Assembly (NCBI GenBank): GCA_018857735.1
Contig: JABMCL010003486.1
Span: forward strand, 657,501 to 721,500
Source: Alviniconcha marisindica
Taxonomy: Eukaryota; Mollusca; Gastropoda; Provannidae
Direction: 5' to 3'
DNA length: 64,000 nt
Shown here: positions 63,401-64,000 of the stretch, piece after piece
How positions within the stretch are numbered: position 1 is the stretch's first letter
Layout of the letters: every line of letters starts with the position of its first letter
Program-made: the position numbers and the translations under genes
The notes under the pieces: model-generated
What the model was told of the DNA's origin: nothing
Seen by the model: only the letters and a program-made list of their open reading frames with translations
Database searches by the model: none

Positions 63401-63502
63401 GGAGAAAAGAAGGGACGGTGAACCAACCTCCTCTGTGCCCTGGTCTGAGGGCCGGGCTCTCTTGGCTGACATGATGGGGGACATGGAGCGGTCCAGTTCA
63501 CG
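26412..63502 (-). CDS. ANAPC1: ANAPC1, anaphase-promoting complex subunit 1 (3' two thirds of the gene)
   Basis: Thirty-six exons on the minus strand, listed one by one, join in frame to 3,777 bases: 1,258 residues plus stop. APC1 is the largest scaffold of the APC/C, the nuclear E3 ubiquitin ligase that drives mitotic exit; its PC (proteasome/cyclosome) repeats form a closed ring. Diagnostic segments: DWEYLV, LPFRETILHCR, WSDDLRVQEV with LQSAHPVQ, NEYAGFLMALGLNGHL, HNVQVAAVLGVGLVYQGTAH, RYHLQAFRHLYVLAA (read KYHLQAFRHLYVLAA here), and LGPRYWPI. PC repeats run from HEMTTIGILLGLSAAK (residue about 518) to HMAHSMATGLLFLGGGK (about 890). Human APC1 has 1,944 residues, so roughly 690 N-terminal residues and their exons lie to the right of the window. 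Every junction is GT-AG; only the exon 17 acceptor needed a choice. Most introns are packed with minisatellites. Confidence 0.95.
26580..26830. repeat. ~45-bp minisatellite, about 5 copies
   Basis: Units carry 'agccttacatgttaggagat' and 'aactgaatgtagtgacttt'. ANAPC1 last intron. Confidence 0.85.
27415..27470 (-). repeat. short repeat, inverted relative to copies at 28.44 and 28.86 kb
   Basis: The stretch with 'ggggattaccccaaaaaagt' and 'gcacgctgtgtttttgtcct' is the reverse complement of sequence at 28,430-28,482 and 28,857-28,922. Confidence 0.7.
27571..27702 (-). CDS. ANAPC1: ANAPC1 window exon 35
   Basis: 132 bases, NAGVVACYLSGVPMKSQEVG, LSQYLTWFDIPTP; acceptor TGTTGCAG, donor CATG|GTAGGT. 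Confidence 0.94.
27735..28075. repeat. ~75-bp degenerate repeat with poly(G) and poly(A) runs
   Basis: Units share 'tctgggatatacatct' and 'gagcaagagaaccactaatg'. A G-run (27,801-27,821) and an A-run (27,850-27,873) are embedded. Lies between exons 34 and 35. Confidence 0.8.
28109..28304 (-). CDS. ANAPC1: ANAPC1 window exon 34
   Basis: 196 bases, LMQQSSQCSRTQGLWQLKLC, then LSRHIDDKLEEWQAG; acceptor TGTTTCAG, donor GCAG|GTACGT. The acceptor with the first ~13 exon bases is repeated in an upstream array. Confidence 0.93.
28305..29065. repeat. ~64-bp minisatellite carrying the exon 34 acceptor
   Basis: About 8 units contain GGATCAGCT(G/A)AAACAC, the complement of GTGTTTCAG|CTGATCC, next to 'aaggttcgtcaccttgcatg'. 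The real exon 34 boundary is GTGTTTCAG|CTGATGC. Two sub-units (28,400 and 28,845) carry a shared insert with 'gggcaactagattgggaca'. Confidence 0.85.
29180..29313. mobile_element. MITE, half copy
   Basis: Left arm GAATCAACACACAATGG and centre with 'aaatacaaggtacataaa' as in the copies at 21,491 and 51,818; the right arm is missing. Confidence 0.6.
29590..29960 (+). pseudogene. possible BED-type zinc-finger transposon remnant
   Basis: One frame reads EKDYAFCKACHKLVKVTVSG then SDVHQCAVTKRM, resembling the C-x2-C...H core of BED fingers at the N terminus of hAT-type proteins. Stops lie just upstream and there is no transposase core. Weak call. Confidence 0.3.
30191..30286 (-). CDS. ANAPC1: ANAPC1 window exon 33
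   Basis: 32 codons, DESMVQQLSTVVYQCVVQEK, ADSICPHFVLHQ; acceptor GTGTGCAG, donor CAG|GTCAGT. Confidence 0.93.
30844..30910 (+). mobile_element. dispersed repeat, family D
   Basis: AAGTAAGTAAGTAACTTGGT followed by 'tttacgcccagtcaacca' and 'ttatatcagggtgaaa'. Same family as 32,814-32,878 and, inverted, 18,472 and 37,478. Confidence 0.7.
31026..31103 (-). CDS. ANAPC1: ANAPC1 window exon 32
   Basis: 26 codons, PDVIKSFTSDPRIVALAEFF, LGQADL; acceptor TGTTGCAG, donor CTG|GTGAGT. Matches human ISAFTSDPALLSFAEYF. Confidence 0.95.
31556..31618 (-). CDS. ANAPC1: ANAPC1 window exon 31
   Basis: 21 codons, GYRSMLGKSLTADHSSHSFT then K; acceptor TTTTGCAG, donor AAG|GTCAGT. Confidence 0.9.
31768..31843 (-). 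CDS. ANAPC1: ANAPC1 window exon 30
   Basis: 76 bases, TILQSGGVLSVKQRAGHLSY, VEDPK; acceptor TTGCACAG, donor AAG|GTCAGT. Confidence 0.93.
32277..32344 (-). CDS. ANAPC1: ANAPC1 window exon 29
   Basis: 68 bases, VKVLGPRYWPIVFHRDRNWD; acceptor GTCCATAG, donor ATACA|GTGAGT. Confidence 0.94.
32814..32878 (+). mobile_element. dispersed repeat, family D
   Basis: AGTAAGTAAGTAACTTGATA, 'tttacgcccaatcaacca', 'ttatatcagggtgaatca'. Confidence 0.7.
33066..33143 (-). CDS. ANAPC1: ANAPC1 window exon 28
   Basis: 26 codons, DCVEYQDQSFITYAPCLLPE, LHTLEE; acceptor GTTTTCAG, donor GAG|GTGAGG. Confidence 0.94.
33466..33583 (-). CDS. ANAPC1: ANAPC1 window exon 27
   Basis: 118 bases, YHLQAFRHLYVLAAKPRIII, PHDVDSG, FVPIQVKFK; acceptor GATTGCAG, donor AAG|GTCAGT. 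Near-identical to the human YHLQALRHLYVLAAEPR block. Confidence 0.97.
33695..33728. repeat. poly(G) tract
   Basis: T-run then 24 or more G in the intron between exons 26 and 27. Confidence 0.8.
34030..34116 (-). CDS. ANAPC1: ANAPC1 window exon 26
   Basis: 87 bases, YTLCTTPEAVGTLLIAFFPK, FPIFSTDN; acceptor TGTTTTAG, donor ACAA|GTCAGT. Confidence 0.96.
34130..34690. repeat. ~39/50-bp alternating minisatellite
   Basis: All units contain CAGGTAACAGCCA(T/C)CTC. One form then has TGTCATGGAAGGAGGC, the other GAACGACCTGACTCAGGGAAG. They alternate as a higher-order pattern. It lies 14 bases upstream of the exon 26 acceptor. Confidence 0.88.
35317..35462 (-). CDS. ANAPC1: ANAPC1 window exon 25
   Basis: 146 bases, VMSGTGDLEVLRICRFLRKR, GAMYGSHMAHSMATGLLFLG (PC repeat); acceptor CTGTCCAG, donor GCAA|GTAAGT. 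Confidence 0.96.
36177..36290 (-). CDS. ANAPC1: ANAPC1 window exon 24
   Basis: 38 codons, LEYMRRMLEIMLTPSLC, ENCTSVVLVALAM (PC repeat); acceptor AAAATCAG, donor ATG|GTCAGT. Confidence 0.93.
36400..36580. repeat. partial duplication of exon 24 and upstream intron
   Basis: Bases 36,432-36,570 resemble 36,240-36,395. The similarity covers the 5' ~50 coding bases of exon 24 ('gggatggcatcagcaggatc' against 'gggatggcgtcagcatgatc') and the intron with 'ataacctgtaataaagaagc' or a variant. The coding part is decayed and the acceptor (CTGATTTT) is changed. Confidence 0.75.
36688..36797 (+). mobile_element. dispersed repeat, family E
   Basis: Starts with GTTA repeats, then shared blocks with 11,427-11,537 ('actcacctcaggtcaatcaa', 'cataagcaaatgcac'). 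Confidence 0.6.
36920..37010 (-). CDS. ANAPC1: ANAPC1 window exon 23
   Basis: 91 bases, QAWINITAGSSMVLGLKFAG, TANKKAFEIL (PC repeat); acceptor GTCACAG, donor ACTG|GTGAGA. A CA microsatellite starts 5 bases upstream of the acceptor. Confidence 0.95.
37015..37196. repeat. (CA)n microsatellite, interrupted
   Basis: CA tracts with AGTC interruptions immediately upstream of the exon 23 acceptor; a pure run spans 37,117-37,185. Confidence 0.93.
37478..37532 (-). mobile_element. dispersed repeat, family D
   Basis: 'ccctgaaataaccatcctgg', 'actgggcgtaaaa', ACTTACTT: the family D repeat inverted. Confidence 0.6.
37620..37905 (+). mobile_element. repeat tail shared with the LINE-like end at 63.9 kb
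   Basis: The end 'gagcatgataaatgtacatt' plus ATT repeats matches 63,918-63,945 ('gagtgcatgataaatgtact'). The start contains family C sequence. A G-run lies at 37,730-37,744. Confidence 0.5.
38018..38097 (-). CDS. ANAPC1: ANAPC1 window exon 22
   Basis: 80 bases, IVQKFAFKRGEDENEDVDDT, IDFETMR; an acidic loop between PC repeats. Acceptor TGTTCCAG, donor ATGAG|GTAAAT. Confidence 0.9.
38128..38960. repeat. 60-bp minisatellite, about 14 copies
   Basis: Unit: 'ttactgcacacagtatagtg' + 'tacactgcacttactgcaca' + 'cattataaggtacactgtag'. Because 60 is a multiple of three, both strands stay open for more than 300 codons; this is not a gene. Starts ~30 bases upstream of the exon 22 acceptor. Confidence 0.95.
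39384..39458 (-). CDS. ANAPC1: ANAPC1 window exon 21
   Basis: 25 codons, TLSRGLVLWDAVMPSKSWVE, STIPQ; acceptor CTGTTTCAG, donor CACAG|GTACCA. The first 46 or so bases with the acceptor are copied at 39,543-39,594 and, more decayed, several times to about 40,260. Confidence 0.94.
39530..40265. repeat. decaying tandem copies of exon 21's 5' part and upstream intron
   Basis: Copy at 39,533-39,640 keeps 46 bases of exon 21 (TLSRGLVLWDAVMPS) plus acceptor and ~45 intron bases. Further copies near 39,685, 39,785, 39,945, 40,070 and 40,235 retain pieces such as 'actgcgtcccaca' and 'caccaatgatgcatgtcaac'. Confidence 0.8.
40481..40556. repeat. (CA)n microsatellite flanked by TGCA
   Basis: Pure CA run bounded by ATGCATGC on both sides. 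Confidence 0.95.
40629..40707 (-). CDS. ANAPC1: ANAPC1 window exon 20
   Basis: 79 bases, SAVAEWLQAPDTQFMLDHVR, PDFLLLR; acceptor GTGTGCAG, donor CAGG|GTAGGC. Confidence 0.94.
41185..41267 (-). CDS. ANAPC1: ANAPC1 window exon 19
   Basis: 83 bases, EGDCVNVDVTSPGATLALGM, LFFRTGN (PC repeat); acceptor TATAACAG, donor AACAG|GTCATC, a weak donor. Phase 2 out. Confidence 0.93.
41871..41918 (-). CDS. ANAPC1: ANAPC1 window exon 18
   Basis: 16 codons, PGIYRERFRSPSYLIK; acceptor CTCACCAG, donor AAG|GTAAGT. Matches human TGMHREKHKSPSYQIK. Confidence 0.94.
42473..42556 (-). CDS. ANAPC1: ANAPC1 window exon 17
   Basis: 28 codons, GKQAVGLSNHNMADILCHLM, VGGQRRPL; donor CTCTG|GTGAGT. Two acceptors lie 4 bases apart: TTTCAG (end 42,560) and CAGAAAG (end 42,556). 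Only the second keeps the frame from exon 16. It drops one residue relative to human, where the first would have restored a K but shifted the frame. Confidence 0.85.
42561..43410. repeat. 37-bp minisatellite carrying the exon 17 acceptor
   Basis: About 20 units of CTTTCCTTTCTGAAACCAGT plus CACTGCATTAAACACAG (some 38-40 bp). Complement: CTGGTTTCAGAAAGGAAAG, the same as the exon 17 boundary GGTTTCAGAAAG|GGG. The array begins at the exon itself. Confidence 0.93.
43411..44290. repeat. ~28-bp minisatellite, about 31 copies
   Basis: Units 'aaaaccatcacaccaccagc' + 'acctctat' with CCATGGAC and other variants. It follows the 37-bp array directly, so two unrelated arrays fill the intron between exons 16 and 17. 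Confidence 0.93.
44300..44400 (+). mobile_element. SINE-like repeat, family C
   Basis: 'aggagctgtgtgaaagttga', 'atcctgggctccccat', 'aagcaacactgaacttgaac'. Matches 10,735-10,845. Confidence 0.6.
44438..44529 (-). CDS. ANAPC1: ANAPC1 window exon 16
   Basis: 92 bases, RPPGPEMENCIDRESYSLAA, GLSLGLVMFG (PC repeat); acceptor GGCGCAG, donor TTTGGG|GTAAGT. Phase 0 out. Confidence 0.94.
44560..44790. repeat. ~65-bp degenerate repeat, about 4 copies
   Basis: Shared 'aacactagtcagcatgaaca' and 'atctacagtctcact'. Between exons 15 and 16. Confidence 0.75.
45020..45356. repeat. ~32-bp minisatellite carrying the exon 15 donor
   Basis: About 10 units of 'ttagttacaactgtgacacc' + 'aaacttcctacc'. Complement: GGTAGGAAGTTTGGTGTCAC, identical to the sequence that starts at the exon 15 donor (ATAG|GTAGGAAG). 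Most units read TAAG|GTAGGAAG. Confidence 0.92.
45357..45541 (-). CDS. ANAPC1: ANAPC1 window exon 15
   Basis: 185 bases, SVHVPALLPPTSTELNIPHN, VQVAAVLGVGLVYQGTAHSH, VLLAEIG; acceptor CCTTCCAG, donor ATAG|GTAGGA. A ~32-bp array starts exactly at this donor. Confidence 0.97.
46216..47575. repeat. 64/65-bp minisatellite, about 21 near-identical copies
   Basis: Unit 'caacaagacaaacccctcac' + 'caatgaccaccaaccacctt' + 'atgtttgatttgggtaccgt' + 'ccct'. Variation is almost limited to a TT/TTT length change and two ATCAAGAC or ATCAAAGG ends. Intron between exons 14 and 15. Forward frames are array translations. Confidence 0.97.
47955..48004 (-). CDS. ANAPC1: ANAPC1 window exon 14
   Basis: 50 bases, GHEMTTIGILLGLSAAK, a PC repeat; acceptor CTTTTTCAG, donor GCTAA|GTAAGT. 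Phase 2 out. Confidence 0.94.
48185..48300. repeat. ~62-bp duplication, two copies
   Basis: 'ctaaaaacacccaataacag' with 'cacat/gcacacagaatatta' occurs at 48,176 and 48,239. Confidence 0.8.
48352..48422. repeat. (CA)n microsatellite
   Basis: CGCACG units followed by a CA run, one AGAC interruption. Confidence 0.93.
48530..48670 (-). CDS. ANAPC1: ANAPC1 window exon 13
   Basis: 47 codons, VESAWIIYNRPKNNELTNEY, AGFLMALGLNGHLPNLDTLN; acceptor ACTTCAG, donor AAG|GTAGGC. Start of the PC-repeat region. Confidence 0.96.
49982..50090 (-). CDS. ANAPC1: ANAPC1 window exon 12
   Basis: 109 bases, NSTVELSRVEVPPNMTSWPH, FHNGVAAGLRIA; acceptor GTGAACAG, donor CTCAG|GTAAGT. Confidence 0.95.
50225..50575. 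repeat. ~92-bp tandem repeat, about 4 copies
   Basis: Units share 'atactgaacttgtttcacaa' and 'gtgaagtgttttaaatgaag'. Between exons 11 and 12. Confidence 0.88.
50820..51010. repeat. 97-bp tandem duplication
   Basis: Two copies with 'gtgtgcttgcagttgagcac' (or a variant), 'tgaccagcgtacagcccaaa' and 'gtggccacgccaac'. The right copy ends close to the exon 11 donor. Confidence 0.88.
51039..51128 (-). CDS. ANAPC1: ANAPC1 window exon 11
   Basis: 90 bases, GMFTLCTYTPLTTETLPIPK, LCLTGRAPP; acceptor GTTCCAG, donor CCCAG|GTAGGT. Confidence 0.94.
51569..51753 (-). CDS. ANAPC1: ANAPC1 window exon 10
   Basis: 185 bases, LLSLRWSDDLRVQEVGRMLQ, HPVQIAVVQRPEVSDHDFIE and RTMALSLGR; acceptor TGTTGCAG, donor GGCAG|GTAAGG. 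One of the most conserved stretches. Confidence 0.96.
51818..52032. mobile_element. MITE with long inverted repeats, copy 2
   Basis: Arms of about 75 bases: the left has 'cacacaagggaggtaattag' and 'aagtcacctacag', the right 'ctgtaggtgactcc' and 'ctaattaactaccttgtgcg'. Centre with 'aaatacaaggtacataaact'. Intron between exons 9 and 10. Confidence 0.78.
52784..53873. repeat. 37-bp minisatellite carrying the exon 9 donor, about 29 copies
   Basis: Unit 'catgaaacctgtacctcttt' + 'atccagatgctccatgc'. On the minus strand every unit reads GGATAAAGAG|GTACAGGTTT, i.e. the last codons of exon 9 plus its donor. The array starts inside coding sequence (53,873) and runs 1.1 kb into the intron. One unit has TGTACATC, breaking the donor context. 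Confidence 0.95.
53844..53983 (-). CDS. ANAPC1: ANAPC1 window exon 9
   Basis: 140 bases, GRQDLWQLLVGPSSRPPRVM, then KEEEDGMEHLDKE; acceptor CTTTTCAG, donor AAAGAG|GTACAG. The last 30 coding bases and the donor are the first unit of a 37-bp tandem array that fills the intron. Only the first (exon-proximal) donor keeps the frame: reading on gives VQVSWHGASG and a stop. Confidence 0.93.
54021..54215 (+). mobile_element. tRNA-derived SINE, family B
   Basis: Head GGGGATAGCTCAGCAGTCAG resembles an A box; GGTTTGAGTCCCC at 54,073-54,085 a B box. The body 'gtgccgactcttatttcagt' is shared with 62,888-63,015. Ends in AACAATAATGAT. Confidence 0.8.
54838..54960 (-). CDS. ANAPC1: ANAPC1 window exon 8
   Basis: 123 bases, DVDCLPVGVSLPFRETILHC with PPSDWSEREYNLIG; acceptor TTTGTCAG, donor ATTG|GTGAGG. 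Close to human LPFGIALPIRDAIYHC and SDWPEAVCLLIG. Confidence 0.95.
56201..56305 (-). CDS. ANAPC1: ANAPC1 window exon 7
   Basis: 105 bases, GHRATTAEISLTRSF, then ANIAHRMLLTMTHLG; acceptor CCCTAG, donor CTGG|GTGAGC. Confidence 0.9.
56500..57075. repeat. 24-bp minisatellite, about 23 copies
   Basis: Unit 'atcatcagtcactatcacca' + 'ccac'. A multiple of three, so forward frames of nearly 300 codons (HYHHHYHQSLSPPLSS) stay open; no gene is inferred. Between exons 6 and 7. Confidence 0.93.
57235..57790. repeat. ~94-bp minisatellite ending at the exon 6 donor, about 6 copies
   Basis: Units contain 'cacccaccagcaaggccatg' and 'ctacaagacaaggacgtcac'. Similarity between the last unit and the others stops at position 57,790, the G of the exon 6 donor GT. 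Confidence 0.9.
57791..57869 (-). CDS. ANAPC1: ANAPC1 window exon 6
   Basis: 79 bases, LYALMLHKDVPTEQAIDRCL; acceptor ATTTGCAG, donor CAGCAG|GTGACG. Phase 1 out. Confidence 0.9.
58020..58566. repeat. ~25-bp minisatellite reaching the exon 5 donor
   Basis: Units 'cacacaaagatgactgacca' and the variant 'cacacaaagctgactgagca'. The last units abut exon 5 and include the donor bases GTCAGTCAG (minus). Confidence 0.88.
58567..58715 (-). CDS. ANAPC1: ANAPC1 window exon 5
   Basis: 149 bases, LSKMQYPQVFPSQAPVVLEW, then QPPFVYIPTVC; acceptor TGTACAG, donor CTCG|GTCAGT. Confidence 0.92.
58725..58985. repeat. ACACAAAGATGAAAACAC-type degenerate repeat
   Basis: Imperfect units rich in 'cacacacaaagatgaaaaca' upstream of the exon 5 acceptor. 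Confidence 0.75.
59743..59834 (-). CDS. ANAPC1: ANAPC1 window exon 4
   Basis: 92 bases, RDLRCASYSDLYCRDFPHL; acceptor TCAACAG, donor GAGG|GTAAGC. Matches human RDLKLGPYVDHYYRDYP. Confidence 0.92.
60180..61315. repeat. 1.1 kb purine-strand minisatellite (AAATGGAGAAGGGAGGAGG)n
   Basis: The plus strand is almost entirely A and G, with units of 18-19 bases and shorter variants. Frames on both strands stay open for 370-500 codons (K/E/G/R forward, S/P/F/L reverse) purely from composition. Between exons 3 and 4. Confidence 0.95.
61404..61474 (-). CDS. ANAPC1: ANAPC1 window exon 3
   Basis: 71 bases, ELKLNILLHGEVESLAPLL; acceptor TTTGCAG, donor TCAAG|GTGCGC. Phase 2 out. Confidence 0.92.
61590..61870. 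repeat. 37-bp minisatellite, about 7 copies
   Basis: Unit 'gatgaaggagaacaagacaa' + 'agaagaagagccaacat'. Between exons 2 and 3. Confidence 0.9.
62100..62635. repeat. ~35-bp minisatellite reaching the exon 2 donor
   Basis: Units 'cacacactcactgacaacac' + 'acctcatcaccatcag', more degenerate toward the exon. Complement of each unit has ATGAGGTGTGTTG; the exon 2 boundary is TATGAG|GTGTGTGC. Confidence 0.85.
62631..62822 (-). CDS. ANAPC1: ANAPC1 window exon 2
   Basis: 64 codons from DWEYLVSSAHHGY through STLLF-like TTTLLFPHCPS to LALHLVYE. Acceptor CCGACAG, donor TATGAG|GTGTGT. The human protein has DWEYLL and LHLVYEE at the same points. Confidence 0.93.
62888..63015 (+). mobile_element. tRNA-derived SINE, family B
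   Basis: GGAGCTCGGCGGCCAGAGCA head and GGTTTGAGTCCC (62,942-62,953) B box; body 'gtgctgactcttattctagt' shared with 54,021-54,215. Confidence 0.75.
63428..63502 (-). CDS. ANAPC1: ANAPC1 window exon 1
   Basis: Acceptor GTTCCAG, 25 codons RELDRSMSPIMSAKRARPSD..., donor GAG|GTTGGT. Phase 0 in and out. Preceding exons are outside the window. Confidence 0.85.
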
Positions 63503-63649
63503 CTGGAACAGTCACGCACAAAACATCTCAATCCCCCAAGTCAGTGCTTCTTGTCTAGACAGTATACACAGTGGAAAAGTAACCCAAACAATCCCTCCCT
63601 GCCCAAAATAGTCCCAAGCTAAAACAAGTCCTCCCAGACATAAGGACCC

Positions 63650-63945
63650 TGTCACTCTGTCACTCCCACAAGGCACTGCTCGACCCTTCCATCTTTTAAA
63701 GCCAAACTGAAAACCTTCCTCTTCTCACAGCATTTCCACCCCAACTAATATCAACACCCAGTTTCTGCTACAGACATTGTGTGCATGTGTGTGTGTGTGC
63801 GTGCGTGGGCGCCTGTGTGTGTGTGTGTGTGTGTGTGTCCATATACCTTATATAAATTGTTTTGGTAGATGCTCTACATGTGTATAGAATATTGTATATA
63901 GGTAGTATCATGTGAGTGCATGATAAATGTACTTTATTGTTGTTA
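63650..63945 (+). mobile_element. LINE 3' end fragment
   Basis: A frame reads TRHCSTLPSFKAKLKTFLFS then QHFHPN and TAA at 63,746-63,748. This is the typical C-terminal end of reverse-transcriptase ORFs in CR1/L2-like LINEs (LPSFK-x-LKTFLF). A TG microsatellite and the tail 'gagtgcatgataaatgtact' follow. The rest of the ORF is missing. Confidence 0.55.
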
Positions 63946-64000
63946 TTATCACCCACCCACCCTAAGACAAAGTACAAAAAAAATGTTTTTTCATTGACAG

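Noticed and set aside
63503..64000. Another upstream ANAPC1 exon
   Set aside because: I read the minus strand to the window edge and found only the LINE 3' fragment and a TG microsatellite; the next 5' exon is probably beyond 64,000.

Overview
The window is nuclear DNA from an animal, most likely a gastropod or other mollusc. The reasons are split genes with GT-AG introns, very high simple-repeat and minisatellite content, tRNA-derived SINEs, and a broken mobile-element gene that resembles the RAG1-N-like transposons described from the sea hare Aplysia. The species call is an inference. No bacterial-type gene, CRISPR array or operon is present.

Layout. Positions 1-16,500 hold no intact gene: tandem arrays, long CA/TG and CT microsatellites, SINE copies, and a frameshifted transposon gene (2,178-6,476) split by a 2.8 kb insertion. 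Positions 16,825-24,170 (+) hold a nine-exon gene recognised as MBIP (MAP3K12-binding inhibitory protein 1, an ATAC acetyltransferase subunit). Positions 26,412-63,502 (-) hold 36 coding exons of ANAPC1, the largest scaffold subunit of the anaphase-promoting complex. They encode about 1,258 residues with the native stop; the 5' exons lie beyond the right edge. The two genes converge tail to tail, and candidate poly(A) signals for both strands lie within 20 bases of each other near 24,505-24,524.

The most unusual feature is in the ANAPC1 introns. Many are filled with minisatellites that run up to an exon, and several arrays carry a copy of that exon's splice site in every repeat unit. There are about 29 copies of a donor at 52.8-53.9 kb, about 20 copies of an acceptor at 42.6-43.4 kb, about 8 copies of an acceptor plus exon start at 28.3-29.1 kb, and about 10 copies of a donor at 45.0-45.36 kb. 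Part of exon 21 has also been copied with its acceptor. The gene therefore appears to contain dozens of decoy splice sites while its exons keep an open reading frame throughout. Both genes are housekeeping genes (cell cycle and chromatin); nothing links them functionally beyond being neighbours.

Coordinates of exons come from splice motifs, reading-frame continuity and remembered similarity to the human proteins. No alignment or RNA evidence was available.
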